Made by a program: the position numbers and the translations under genes
Notes under the pieces: generated by a model
Database searches by the model: none
What the model saw: the letters and a program-made list of their open reading frames with translations, nothing else
What the model was told of the DNA's origin: nothing
Part shown: positions 1-11,286 of the stretch, one piece after another
How the letters are laid out: every line of letters begins with the position of its first letter
Position numbering within the stretch: position 1 is the stretch's first letter
Source of the DNA: Lotus japonicus
Taxonomy: Eukaryota > Streptophyta > Magnoliopsida > Fabales > Fabaceae
Length of the DNA stretch: 64,000 nt
Assembly: GCF_012489685.1 (NCBI RefSeq)
Contig: NC_080044.1
Location: forward strand, 51,770,964-51,834,963
Direction of reading: 5' to 3'

Positions 1-75
1 CTCAAAGTCTAACGTCTAGAGCTTTGAAACACTACTTTTTTAATATTGGAGCTTCATCCCATATAATAAGGCCAA
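1..75 (-). pseudogene. Second, partial copy of a helicase segment
   Basis: This stretch repeats, with about ten changes, the sequence at roughly 491-556. Both encode on the minus strand the helicase segment around WDEAPMLK and CFEALD. Here it is joined directly downstream of the end of the main helicase relic (after the residues QFFQDRIILA), where the family would normally continue differently. It looks like the start of a tandemly duplicated block cut by the window edge. Confidence 0.55.
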
Positions 76-1085
76 TATTATTCTATCTTGAAAGAATTGC
101 GGGTCTTTCATTTTGTGCGAATGGTCAGGATATGTATATTTAATCAATTCCATTAATGGGTCAGGACTAATTGGGATGAGCAGATATGGCGGGATTTGAA
201 CATCATACTCTCCAGCTCCGGAATTATGATGAACGTCATTTCTAATTTTAAGAATCCAATCTGCAAACTCTTTGATTTCTTTTTCTTCATCAGTCGTCTC
301 AGCTTCTTAGACAATTTCATAACTTTGCAATGTTTCCGCAATGAGGTGTAGTTTATAGTAGCTTCCACAATTTTCTGTCTGCTTCCTCTAGTTATTACAG
401 GTAGTATTTGTCTAAAATCACCTCCAAGTATTACTACTTTTCCTCCAAAAGGTTTATGTATGTTGCCTTCAATTTTCAACCTCAATAAATCTCGGAGTGT
501 AACGTCTAGAGCTTCGAAACAATAATTTTTCAACATTGGAGCTTCATCCCATATAAAAGGCTTGTTTCAAGCAGAAGTTTTGCTTGTAGACTTCCCTGCT
601 TTATATTACATGTTGAGGTCTTTCTACCATTTAATGGAATCAAAAATTTAGAATGAGTTGTTCTGCCTCTAGGCAAGAGTAATGATGTTATGCTATTGGA
701 AGCAACATTAAGCACAATTAGTCCTCTGCATCTAAGTGATGCGGATAAAGTGTTCCAGACAAAAGTCTTTTTGGTTCCACCATAGCCATTTAAAAAGTAG
801 AAGCCTCCTCAGTTTGACAACACAGATGTGACAGCCCTCTCATATACAGACTTTTTCTCAAGTGTAAGCATATTAAGCAACTCTTCATATTGCACCTTTA
901 ATGCATATTTGTCATAGTTTAGTTCATCGACAATAAATCTATTGTCAAATTCCAGGACTTTATCATATTTTGGAGTTGGAAAGATGGGTAATCATTTAAT
1001 GACCTACCATTTCTCTGGAGCAACTTCTCAATTTCAATGATACATAAATTTTTCAAATCAGCATCTGCATTCATAGTCCTGTAGT
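76..1085 (-). pseudogene. Helitron-type PIF1-like helicase relic
   Basis: Reading on the minus strand from about 1085 down, the conceptual translation passes through LEKKSVYERA, FLNGYGGTKKTF (a Walker A motif with its GK altered to KK), RCRGLIVLNVAS, LLLPRGRTTHS, STCNIKQGS, WDEAPMLK, FGGKVVILGGDFRQILPV and QIPPYLL. This is the order seen in the PIF1-like helicase domain of plant Helitron RepHel proteins. The frame is broken by stops and shifts (for example near 800 and 555), so it is a pseudogene. The Rep endonuclease part and the Helitron ends are not visible. The longest open stretch is 153-536. Confidence 0.8.
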
Positions 1086-1564
1086 CGAGAAGTAAGATTA
1101 AGTAATGATTTTTAACTGTATCGAATATAACTAATGTTGTTTACACACTTTGCATAACTATATTGCGCAACTTGATTTTCTAAAGTTTTGAATTTAAATT
1201 AAATTAAATTCAAGCAATAATTATATTATTATAGCAACATTTTAAATCTTAATAATATAACTTGAAAACCTACATACCTGGATTATGAAATGTTTTTCTT
1301 CTATGGTGTAGAATTCCTTCTGATAAGAGAAGCCAGCATGAGTCTCAAACATCATTAGGTTTTGAGATTGAATTTATCATTAACATTCTTACAAAGATAT
1401 TCATCATTTGCTATTTGAAAGCTAAATCAGAGACTTCTTTAATTGCATATATATATATTTTACAATCTGTTAGCAACCCCAAATCCCATGACTGAGGAAT
1501 GGAGTAATAGTGGATGGAAAAGTCTGTTATAAATGACGAATTATCACTTTTAGTCAACAAACAA
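1086..1564. other. Intergenic, no supported gene
   Basis: AT-rich DNA. A short minus-strand open stretch (1411-1596, 61 residues) overlaps the end of the next entry and could be a broken exon, but it matches nothing I recognise. Confidence 0.5.
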
Positions 1565-2080
1565 TCAAAAGGACGAAATCTTAATAATAAAAACATAAAG
1601 AACGCGACAAAAACTCAAAGGGAGAGTCCAACTTACGAACTGGACTTCTAAAGCCTCATAAGCCGAAAGTCTCACAACGATTTCAGGAAGTTTTCTCTTA
1701 TATGTGATAAGAACTCGGCGACCGCTACCAATTTTTGATATAGAAGGAATGTCTCTTTTGTCAGTAAAAGAAACTAAAGCACGAAGAAACATAAGATTTT
1801 TAGTTTTTGTGTCAATAGGATAACCGTGGTACTTTATCTCGTCTAAAATCTCAATATAAATAGAGATATTAAAGGTGACTTTTCTTATTTGGCAAAAAAG
1901 AAACCAACAATTGAAACTGAATTTGTAAAACGATCGGAGGCCAGCCCATCCATCAGTTATTACAACAAAACCATCATGAACTTTGAACTTCAAGACTAAA
2001 GTTTTTTCTAAAGGGTCAAGAATGTACCACGTCCTGACATTCAGAAGTTTAAGCCGCATAACATCGTATTCACTAACCAA
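1565..2080 (-). pseudogene. Unrecognised 171-aa open frame, weakly B3-like
   Basis: A minus-strand frame of 171 codons. It contains LKLLNVRTWYILDP, then a segment like FVVITDGWAGLRSFYKF, and later GRRVLITYKRKLPEIVVRL. The pattern of a basic strand, a D-G-W turn and a late L-P-x-x-V-V segment resembles the DNA-binding pseudobarrel (B3-like) proteins that have expanded in legumes. That is a resemblance from memory only. No neighbouring exon could be joined with confidence, and frames 3' of it (1411-1596) carry stops. It could be a gene relic or part of a transposon. Confidence 0.3.
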
Positions 2081-2495
2081 ACCAAAGTCATGAAATTAAA
2101 ACAAAAACTAAAATTATATCTGAGCCAATACAAAAGAGATAGGATCATTTCATAAAAAAAAAGGTAAGATTAAACCTTCCCCATATCGTGTAGAACAAAA
2201 AAGTTTTGCAAAGCCATGGATCAAAAGAAATATAATTGCAGGGAAATATTTTCCCTGCAATTATATCAACAGTATGGAAGAGAATTTTTTTTCGTGCTTG
2301 AAATCTTATGAAGATGAGGAGTTTTATATCCTTGAGTGTATGAAAGCTGCGTAATTTTTGAAAATTTTAAATTTTTTCAAAAGATAAAACTGGTTTCACA
2401 AGGGCGCAATTTTTAAATTTTAAATTTTTTGAAAAGGGGCACAATCATTTTGTGAAAATTTTGAATTCTAAATTTTGTTAACAGCTTTACTCGTA
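2081..2495. other. Intergenic, flank of CACTA element
   Basis: AT-rich sequence with a short inverted repeat near 2236-2265 (TGCAGGGAAAATATTTTCCCTGCA, split around its centre). No gene is supported here. Confidence 0.45.
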
Positions 2496-2518
2496 ACGCA
2501 CTACAAAAAAAAGGGCAT

Positions 2519-2795
2519 TTTGCGGCGGTTTGAACCGCCGCAGAACGCTTCTCGCGGCGGTTTGACAACCGTCGCAGTTACTAGTGTCGCCAGGCGTTCT
2601 GCGGCGGTTTGTACCAACCGCTGGAATAGCCGCCGCTAATAGCATCTCGCGTTTTGCGGCGGTTCCAACCGCCGCAGATAGCTAACAAAAACCGGATTTT
2701 AACAACTTGTGGCGGCAGTTCGAACCGCCTTGATATACTTTATGGGAGAATTGATATAATCTTTAGCGGCGGTTTAAACCGCCGCAAGTTGTTAA
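2519..2795. repeat. Left subterminal GCGGCGGTT repeat array
   Basis: At least seven copies of GCGGCGGTT or its complement, many as palindromes such as GCGGCGGTTTGAACCGCCGC. Such arrays are the usual transposase-binding zones of CACTA elements. The function is inferred from the family. Confidence 0.8.
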
Positions 2796-3638
2796 TTTTT
2801 TTTTTGCTTTTTTTTGTTTTTTTATAGAAAATGAAATTTACTACCATCATACCTGTTTTCTAGATCAACCCCGATTCTGTTAAAATTATTATAACTTGTA
2901 AATGTGAAAAACATATAGGTAAAAATAAGTTCATTCATTTGCATTCAACATAAATCCAACTACTAAAGTGTTAAATTCAGTACAAACATGTAAATGGTCC
3001 AACATTAACATCAGCATAAGAAACACTAGATCCAACTACTAAAGTGACAAGTTCAGTAGAATAATCCAAAAAAAGCTCAGTCTTAAATCATTCCCCCAAT
3101 CCTACATGAAGCTAAGAAGACGGTCCATTGTTTCCGGGATTATGACTAGCGGATGATGATGGCCTTGGTTCGTTTGGAGAGCCTAAATCAGTAACCTGCA
3201 AGTAGTTAATTTTTATTAATATTCAGCTAAATGCACAATGGCAAAAATATATATAATAGAGAAGTACTAGGTGTACTACAAACCAAATAACAATGAGAGA
3301 AAAAACAAGGATAGTACTAGCTAGCCATCTCAGAATATACTATCTTTACAATGGCCTTAGCCCACCAAGCAATTAATACAATCACCCTACAATATCTCAG
3401 CCTTAGTAACGAGATCAACAAAGTAAGAAAATAGTCTCCATACTATCATATCTAAAGTCTGAACAACCAACAAGTGAAACAAAAGCATGTTGCAGTCAAA
3501 CATAACCAAAACCAATAAAACAGAACAAGTAAACCACTATAACATAACCAGAATTTATCTTGCTCAGTCTTAACCAAGATAATCAAGTAGCCTTAGTTTA
3601 TCTTGCACACATTATTGAACAACCAATTAATTGCAAAT

Positions 3639-4440
3639 TCAGTTTCTTACCCTATTAAATCCTTGGCCAGTCAATTGTTGCATAACAAATGCAAGCTTTT
3701 CTTCTAAGCCTTTAAATCTTTCAACTTCTTGTACCAAAGCATCAACTCTGGCACGCTCTGTTTCCAATTCTGATTGAAGCTTGTTAACTTGTGCAGAAGA
3801 ACCATTGGTTGATGTGCTCCCAAAACCTTTGAAGACTTTAGAGGGGCAAACACCGAAACCCATGCCTCGTACATATCCATGATGTTCTTTCCCAATTACA
3901 GTTCTGAATGCATCTTCTTCAGAAGCATTGTTATCAACTTCCATTTCAAGTTGTTCCTATATAAAAATTAAACATGTACAATGTTAAAACAGAATTTTGT
4001 AAGGTTGTAAATTAAAATAGAAACTCATAAACAACATTGTACTCACAATCTGTTGTCTAGCCTCTTCGTTCACAAATGATCCATCTTTCTTCTTGTGGGC
4101 AATAGTGTACATTTCTAACCTACTATATGGTCTACCAGTTTGAGATTCCTATTACAAAGCATGAAATTAGTAATCTAATGAAATAATAACTTTAGATTTA
4201 AGTTTACAAAGTATGAAACTAGTACGAAATTAGTAATCAAGTGTAAAAAATTGTAAATAGACTATACCAACTCATATTGTTTCCTTGACCACAAGGGCAT
4301 AATAGACTAAAGTATATTCATGACTCCTTCAAAACATGCTATTAACCAACAAGTTATCCAAAAAAAAATCACTTACTGTTCAGTTATTGGCACCCAAGTT
4401 GCTGGCTTTGATGGAGTTCTTTTGAGATCTGCACATTATA
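3639..4440 (-). pseudogene. Transposase_24-like (Ptta/En-Spm) gene fragment
   Basis: Minus-strand exons inside the CACTA element. An exon around 4150-4048 reads ESQTGRPYSRLEMYTIAHKK and DGSFVNEEARQQI. It is followed by an intron and then the exon at about 3960-3645, which carries ASEEDAFRTVIGKEHHGYVR, GMGFGVCPSK and a C-terminal coiled coil with heptads such as LQSELETERARVDALVQEV. A possible upstream exon near 4435-4385 reads KRTPSKPATWVPI. This order matches the C-terminal half of plant Transposase_24 (PF03004) proteins encoded by CACTA elements. The N-terminal half was not found, so the gene is most likely truncated. Confidence 0.75.
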
Positions 4441-6183
4441 TATCAAGGTAGAAAAATTAGTTTATATAGCATATATATAAAATGGATCTAATGAATGAAA
4501 GCCAAAAATACAAAAAAGGATCTAATGAATGAAAGCTTGATCATAATAAGAAGTGGTCTTAGCTAAGGAATTATTCTCATACATATGATTGAATGTTAGT
4601 GTTACAAGTAGTTTTTCTCTTATATGTTCCATATTAGTTAGATACCATGCATCTATCTGTGAAGTTTAACATTTTCAATTCTACAATAAATTAACTGGAG
4701 AATATTCTTTGGGAACTATAGTAGTACTTCATATATTATTTTTGTTTCTTAAAATTAACTTCTCTTAAAAGAAAAGAAGAAAGAAGTTACTGCACTAAAA
4801 CAGCCAGCAGCAGAACAAGCATCTAGGCAAACAAAACATGACCCGCCAGTACTTTGCTATAATAATAACTTATGCATAAGGTATCACTTTCTATAGTAAG
4901 TTGCGGTCTAGAACAATCATAAGATAAGAGTATGTTAACATTGAGATATATATCAACCCTCATAGCTAAGCCCAAATCCCCTCACTGAACAAAAAACATG
5001 ATAAGAACAAGATAATTATTAAAAAGAGGTCATGATCAACCATTAGACACAGCATTAAAATTGTAAACTATTTGATAAAGTATCCTAAAATCTTAATGTG
5101 AAACACAAGTAATGGCAAATGTTATAGATTTCTGTTGCTCCAAGAATACCTTAAAGTACTTTTGATCAGCAATTAGAAGCTAGGAAATCAAATCAAATCA
5201 ATTTAAAATAACATGCTTTTCATAATAATCTCTATCCTCAGAGGCTCAGGTATTAAAAAAATAAAAAGATGAAATCAGAATCAAACTCAATCAAAACATG
5301 TAACATAAAGGAAGCCGTGCGAAACTGCCAATACTTGTGCCTGGGGTAGTCTAACCAGACCCAATAACATATTCCATGATATTCAACATAAAGTTTTAAT
5401 TTTTAATAAAACAACCCATACCCCACGTGAAAGAACCTTACCAACCCAGTTTGACATAGATCTTTTTAATAATATTACTTAACCAGCAACAAAGTTTCAA
5501 TTAAAACCACATATAAAGACTAGAGATAGTTACAAGAGGGAGCACACAAGAAACTTTATGACAGTAAAGAAACCCTATCTTGTTTTAGATCTTTTACAGT
5601 AGATACATGGGGGCTGTTTAACACAATTCCATAGAGAAGATGAAGGAGCAATAAAATTGGAAGCAATGAAATAGTTGAGAAGCAGGAGAAGAAGAAATCT
5701 TACCTTTGCTGAAACTATGGAGGAATTCAATTTCGAAACACAACCTGAAAATTGTGAAATCAAAATCAACCTCAGCCTGAACAAACATGAAGAAATCAAA
5801 AACAAAATCAAGCTAGGGAAGAGAGACCATTGTCATTGAGAGGAGATGATGAATTTCAGCCTGAACAAACATGAAGAAATCAAAATTAGGGATTGTGAAA
5901 TAGTGAAAGAAGGGAACCAGACGCTGAAGAAGGGAACCAGTTGCAAGAGAGGAGAGGAGAAGAGAACAAACCTAGCCACTGAAGCAAGGAACCAGACGCT
6001 GAAAAACGGAACCAGACAACGAAGAACGAACGTGAAGAAGAAGGGTTTTGGGGAGCGGAAGTTTTTTTTTTTTAATAGAGGGAAAGTAAAATTGGGGAAA
6101 ATAAGTGAGGGAAAGTAAAATTGAGAGAGGGAAAGTGAAAATCTTAGGTTTGGGCTAGGACAAATCTGTGTGAAATTGTAAGC
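4441..6183. other. Interior of CACTA element, no supported coding
   Basis: AT-rich interior. Near the right end, 5773-5810 and 5856-5890 share a direct repeat (CAGCCTGAACAAACATGAAG), and short GGGAACCAG/ACGCTGAA units recur at 5930-6020. A plus-strand 90-codon frame at 5846-6118 is lysine-rich, low-complexity and probably not a gene. Confidence 0.5.
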
Positions 6184-6476
6184 CTGCGGCGGTTGTAAGG
6201 CCCAACCGACGCAGGTTATTTTTTAAAAAAAAAAATTCAACAAACCGACGCACCAACCGCCGCACATTATTAATCAACTGCGGCGGTTACAACCGCCGCC
6301 ATATATCTGATATTATTTTTTTATACAAAATACCTACCAACCGCCGCTAAACGCCTTACAACCGCCGCAAAAATAACATACTCGCGTCGGTCACTCAAAC
6401 CGCCGTGTAAACCGCCGCAGCAAACTATTTTGCGGCGGTTTTGGGAAACCGCCGCAATATGACCGCCGCAAAATGA
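6184..6476. repeat. Right subterminal GCGGCGGTT repeat array
   Basis: Repeated AACCGCCGC and GCGGCGGTT units, mirroring the array at 2519-2795, directly inside the right CACTA terminus. Confidence 0.8.
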
Positions 6477-6490
6477 CCTTTTTAGTGACG

Positions 6491-7121
6491 TATGAGCCAA
6501 CATGAGCATAATTTCCCATTCCAAATTTTGTTACTTAATTTGAATATATTAAGGCTATGTTTGACATGTCATTTCAGATAGCTTAAAACTTATTTGACTA
6601 GCTTAAAAGCTCTTTAAAAGTGTTTGGTGAAGAAGCTTATTCCAGTAGTTTAAAGCTTTAAGCTATAAGCTACCTTATTAAATATATTCTCATTTTTATC
6701 CTTATTATTTTATTAAAATTCCACTTTTAGCCTTATAGCTTATTAAATATATTCTCATTTTTATCTTTAGTAATGATATTTTTATTTTTATTATTACTTT
6801 AGAATAAAACATTGTTGTTTTATTATGGGATGCAAGATGATTTTTTTTTATTACTATTTTGGAATAAAACAAATAATTTTATATTATAAATTAAATTTTT
6901 TTTAGTATACTCAATTTGGACCAATGTAAGAAGCACATGTGGAAAATAGTAAGAAAGAGTCAATCAGTAAAATACATGTGTCATTTAAAAAATTAAAATA
7001 CAATATAGTTCACTTTGGTGGATGAGCTTTATATATTAATAAGATTTAATTTTAATGAATAAATAAATCATTCACATTATTTTAACATTAATTATCAAAA
7101 TTGAATTTCAATTTAATTTCA
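6491..7121. other. AT-rich intergenic DNA
   Basis: No gene seen. A short duplicated segment (TATTAAATATATTCTCATTT near 6676 and 6730) and AGCTTAAA-type words suggest an old hAT-like MITE, but I could not define its ends. Confidence 0.4.
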
Positions 7122-7130
7122 AATTTAATA

Positions 7131-8018
7131 GAAAAATGCTAAAGTGCACGAGATTTTGATGCACGAGCAGGCACGAGTGTATTTTTTTAGAAATTAAAAA
7201 TCACATTTTAAAAAAATAAATAAAACAGCGGAAAGTCCCAAATAGAGGAATGATAGAAATTTCAATCTGCGGCAAGTCGGCAACATCCCACTGTCGATTT
7301 GTCCCTCACTGTTACAAATCATCCTCCAGTACTCTGAAAATTAACATGTTAGGATTCAGACCCTCACCCCCACCCTAAATCTTCTTCCATTTGCTTTTCC
7401 CTCACCTAAAACACTTCAAGAAGCACATCTGCACGGATCTGAAAAGACGGTGTGTGCAGCGCAGCGGCGGAGTTTTCCGGCAGTTGTTCTCCATCTAATA
7501 GAACTAAATTTGTGCGTTGTTCAATCATGGTAGCCTTGGCGATGCCACCGTATGCGGCGCAAGCATGGTAGTTTGGGGAGGCGGCGCAAGACTTTCCCCG
7601 TATACGATGAGATGCCTCTAGATGTGCACAGATCTGAAAAAATGGTGTATGCGACACAGCGACAGTGATTTCTGACAGTGGTGGCCGGCTTGCAGTGTGA
7701 AAGTTGAGAGGAGGGTGACGTAGAGGATGTTTTGGAGAAGAAGAAGAACCGATATATGACAAGGATAGCTTCATGGTGGCGGTGAGGCAGTCTGAAACCA
7801 CCCCACAACGTGGCTAACATGCCTGCAGACAGGTTGGTGATGGAGGTGTCACACCTCTGTGTGGAGGTGGGAGGAGATGATGGGTGGGGGACTGTGGGCT
7901 ATTTCTGAAATAATAAAATAATGATAGGGATATTTTTGAAATTACAAGGCAATTTAGAGATTATGCTTGTTGTCGTCGCTCTCGTGCACTAAATAGCTCG
8001 TGCCAAATAGCAGAGCTC
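7131..8018. mobile_element. Mutator-like element, 888 bp, non-autonomous
   Basis: A perfect 9-bp direct repeat AATTTAATA flanks the unit (7122-7130 and 8019-8027), the size expected for Mutator insertions. The ends are imperfect inverted repeats: GAAAAATGCTAAAGTGCACG on the left, GAGCTCTGCTATTTGGCACG read inward from the right. The interior (about 7260-7900) is markedly more GC-rich than its surroundings. It holds minus-strand frames of 131 and 99 codons with no recognisable domain, possibly a captured gene piece. Two related 60-bp segments (7424-7490 and 7622-7690) show an internal duplication. The flank is AT-rich, which slightly weakens the target-site evidence. Confidence 0.6.
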
Positions 8019-8027
8019 AATTTAATA

Positions 8028-9067
8028 TTATTTTTATTTTATTTTATTTTATTAGTATGTTAATATTAAGTATTTATATTATTTGCATAAGCGGAATAAA
8101 GTCCAAGTGCCAGATTCTAAAATCTTCATCATAAATACAATTTGTCTATTAAATTTGGAGCGACGTATCGTTTGGGCGAAATGGCAACAATTTTGTCCAA
8201 GTACTACATGATTGCCGACATGGCAATATGGCATTGATTTCACATGAATGTTATGCATAACATCAAAAATAAATTAAAATCCAAACTACTCCTACCATTT
8301 ATACCGAACGGGTTCTCTCCCTGAAAAGTCCAAACCTGATTTTGTCTCTTGTTTCCGATACATTGGTACACCGTACACCAATCCACAAAACGTTCATAAT
8401 CTGCATTAATTTAATTTTTTTTTTTTGAAAAGTGCATTAATTTAATTTTGAAAGGTAAGCTTATGTAACTTATGTTATGTGTTTCATGCCTGAGCTAAAA
8501 ATACCTTTCAAATCATTTTTCTTATTAGCCCACCTCTGAGTAGCGGCTTTGAACCGCTACCCAAATTGCAATAAAGTTGTACATTTATTTTACAAAAATA
8601 AAATTTCTTTTTTTATTGTGCTTCTAATGATAGTTAAAAATCACATTAAACACATATATTGCTGAATGTTGAATCGCAACGCATGGGTCCAAATATCACG
8701 ACCTAAAAAGGTTTTTAATGCATACACTCCAGTTTTTTCCTTTTATTTTATTCTTATATATCTCTATTTGAGGTGTAAATAGATTTGTATGGTAAGAAAA
8801 TGCTTGAAATTGAAAAAACCTTTCAATGCATTTGATCAGGTAAATGGTGGCTCTATGCTTAGTGCTTTGGTGTCGTCTCTATCCTTCCCAATCTTTTACT
8901 TCCATAGGTGGCCATCCCATTACTCCAATTTCCATATACTTGCAACTTTCCAAAAAAATTACCAACCCAAAGCCTCCCCTTTTATACCCCACTTGCTACA
9001 ACCCTTGCAAAATGCAACAATTCTCAATTCTCCTCTATCTCTCTGTGAAAAAGGGTAAAATCAAACC
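8028..9067 (+). promoter_or_regulatory. Upstream region and probable leader of the MATE gene
   Basis: No gene is supported in the first 700 bases. A TATA-like element (TTATATATCTCT) lies at 8754-8765, about 300 bases before the MATE start codon. If transcription starts shortly after it, the leader contains an upstream ATG at 8789 opening a 89-codon frame that stops at 9058, ten bases before the main ATG. The core-promoter position is inferred. Confidence 0.4.
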
Positions 9068-10645
9068 ATGTGCAAGGTATCATCCTCTACCTCTTCTACT
9101 TCAAGTGAGGACCCCAACATGTTAATAACACCTTTGATCCCCAAATCCCCAACATGTCACCAACAAACCCAACAACATAACCATGTGTCCCTTGCCCTCA
9201 AAGAAGCAAAATCCATAGCCAACATATCATGGTCCATGGTGTTAACAGGCTTATTACTCTATTCCCGCTCCATGATCTCCATGCTCTTCCTCGGCCGCCT
9301 CAGTGACCTTGCTCTCGCCGGCGGCTCTTTAGCCCTCGGCTTCGCCAACATCACCGGCTACTCTGTTCTCTCCGGCCTTGCCATGGGGATGGAACCCATT
9401 TGCGGCCAAGCATTCGGAGCCAGAAGATTCAAACTTTTAGGCCTCACGATGCAGAGGATGGTGATTCTCCTCCTCATAACCTCTATTCTAATTGCATTGT
9501 TCTGGCTCAATATGAAGAAACTATTGCTACTCTGTCATCAAGAAGAAGACATAGCCAATGAAGCTCAATCCTATATTTTTTATTCTCTCCCTGATCTTCT
9601 AGCGCAATCATTGCTACACCCTCTACGAATCTACCTCAGAAGCCAATCAATAACCTTGCCTCTAACATTCTGCGCCGCGGTTTCGATTCTTCTTCACATC
9701 CCCATCAATTACCTCCTTGTCTCTGCTCTCAAATTGGGAATCAAAGGCATCGCTTTAGCCTCTGTTTGGACCAATTTCAACCTCGTGGGTTTGTTGATTC
9801 TCTACACAATTGTTTCAAGCGCATACAAAAAAACATGGACAGGCATTTCCTGGGGATGCTTCAAAGGTTGGAAACGATTACTTAGTCTTGCAATTCCAAG
9901 TTGTTTATCTGTTTGCTTTGAATGGTGGTGGTATGAAATCATGATTTTGCTATGCGGGTTGTTGATTAATCCCTCTGCAAGCGTTGCTTCCATGGGGGTT
10001 TTGATTCAAACCACATCATTGATATACATTTTCCCATCTTCTTTGAGCTTTGGTGTGTCCACAAGAGTTGGCAATGAATTGGGTGCAGGAAATCCCCTAA
10101 GAGCAAAACTTGCTGCAATTGTAGGACTCTGTTTCAGTTTTATTCTGGGATTCTCTGCTTTGGTTTTTGCTGTTTCAGTGAGGAATGTTTGGGCTTCCAT
10201 GTTCACACAGGATAAGCAGATCTTTGCTCTAACTTCAATGGTGTTGCCTGTGGTTGGACTATGTGAGCTTGGAAACTCTCCTCAAACAACGGTATGTGGC
10301 GTTTTGAGGGGAACCGCTAGGCCGAAATTGGGAGCACACATAAACTTGGGTTGCTTCTATCTTGTGGGAATGCCTGTTTCAGTGTGGTTGAGCTTCTTTG
10401 CAGGGTTTGATTTCAAAGGCTTGTGGCTTGGTATGTTGGCAGCTCAAGGGTCTTGCATGGTGACAATGATGTTTGTTTTGGCACGCACTGATTGGGATGG
10501 TCAAGCACGAAGAGCAATGGAACTTACATCATCTGATCCTGCTGAAGAACAAGTGGAGGATGTGGAGGAGGAAGAAGAACAAGTTGGGAAATCCATTTTG
10601 GGTGCAAGTGCTGCAAAACAAGAATACTCTGGTTTGCTTGTTTGA
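9068..10645 (+). CDS. DTX49-like: MATE efflux transporter, DTX49-type
   Basis: An intronless 525-residue protein of the multidrug and toxic compound extrusion family, which are 12-helix secondary transporters exporting organic compounds with proton or sodium exchange. The N-terminus is Ser/Thr-rich (about residues 1-50). It is followed by AKSIANISWSMVLTGLLLYS, the family segment RSMISMLFLGRLSDLALAGG, and GMEPICGQAFGARRFKLLG. Later come YLRSQSITLPLTFCA, the segment LAIPSCLSVCFEWWWYEIM, STRVGNELGAGNP, and GLCELGNSPQTTVCGVLRGT. The C-terminal tail is acidic. Length and segment order agree with Arabidopsis DETOXIFICATION 48/49-group proteins. Absence of introns is typical of that clade. The ATG at 9068 is chosen because the frame opens there and the N-terminus has the expected length. 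Substrate and membrane location cannot be read from the sequence. Confidence 0.93.
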   Translation: MCKVSSSTSSTSSEDPNMLITPLIPKSPTCHQQTQQHNHVSLALKEAKSIANISWSMVLTGLLLYSRSMISMLFLGRLSDLALAGGSLALGFANITGYSVLSGLAMGMEPICGQAFGARRFKLLGLTMQRMVILLLITSILIALFWLNMKKLLLLCHQEEDIANEAQSYIFYSLPDLLAQSLLHPLRIYLRSQSITLPLTFCAAVSILLHIPINYLLVSALKLGIKGIALASVWTNFNLVGLLILYTIVSSAYKKTWTGISWGCFKGWKRLLSLAIPSCLSVCFEWWWYEIMILLCGLLINPSASVASMGVLIQTTSLIYIFPSSLSFGVSTRVGNELGAGNPLRAKLAAIVGLCFSFILGFSALVFAVSVRNVWASMFTQDKQIFALTSMVLPVVGLCELGNSPQTTVCGVLRGTARPKLGAHINLGCFYLVGMPVSVWLSFFAGFDFKGLWLGMLAAQGSCMVTMMFVLARTDWDGQARRAMELTSSDPAEEQVEDVEEEEEQVGKSILGASAAKQEYSGLLV

Positions 10646-11286
10646 TTAGCCAGCCCCTGTTTTTTTTATTTATATAGAGTGACAACAAAGATATTAGAAG
10701 ATTTTTTATAATTTTATATTGAAGATTTAAAGGGTAAAACAATTTCACCTATTTTTCTATTTATCTCTTTATTCTTATTTCGTCACATTATATATCACAT
10801 ATTTACATTCATTATTTTTGTCTCTTTTATTTGAATCTCACTCTTGATGACCTATTTGATGTCTCCCCAACATGGATTGATTTTTCATTTCAATTTGAAG
10901 TTATGGGGAGCAGAATGCAATGTTAGAGCTGACTTAGGGACAATTCTTATTTTGTTTTCAATACTTTGACTAATACATTTTGTCCAATTCCCACATTAAT
11001 AATATACTTAAATGTCTAACAGTGCATACACCTAACAAGCACGCATTCTTCTCTTAATTTCTCTTTCTTATCACAATCATATATCATTTACTTTTTTAGT
11101 TGAAGGTATATGATATTTAATAACTTTTAAGGCTAGCTTGTGGATTAAAAATTCTTGGGTTAATTGCCCTTATTCATTGGATTAAATTCTGCTAAATTAG
11201 GGTGATATTAGAATATTTTTTTAAACAAATCTGTCAAGTCTGTGTACTACTAGATTTCTTCTTCTGGATCCCTTCTTAAGTTGAAT
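10646..11286. other. 3' flank of MATE gene, no gene
   Basis: Pyrimidine- and AT-rich DNA with no supported coding. The first part (to about 10760) probably contains the 3' untranslated region. Confidence 0.5.

Larger units (their letters stand above)
2499..6487. mobile_element. CACTA (En/Spm-like) DNA transposon, 3,989 bp
   Basis: The left end begins CACTACAAAAAAAAGGGCAT and the right end, read inward, begins CACTAAAAAGGTCAT. Both run into TTTGCGGCGG. A 3-bp direct repeat ACG lies outside each end (2496-2498 and 6488-6490), as expected for CACTA target duplication. Both subterminal zones are packed with GCGGCGGTT/AACCGCCGC units. Only a Transposase_24-like gene (minus strand, 3639-4440) was found. 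No TnpD-type DDE transposase is visible, so the element is probably an internally deleted, non-autonomous copy. Confidence 0.9.

Noticed and set aside
2519..2795. Regularly repeated GCGGCGGTT units, superficially CRISPR-like
   Set aside because: Irregular spacing, palindromic units and position just inside a CACTA terminus identify them as transposon subterminal repeats.
5846..6118. 90-codon plus-strand frame in the CACTA element
   Set aside because: Lysine-rich low-complexity sequence built from short direct repeats, with no recognised domain.
7406..7820. Two overlapping minus-strand frames of 131 and 99 codons
   Set aside because: Inside a small MULE; they overlap each other, repeat internally and match no known protein, so they were not called as genes.
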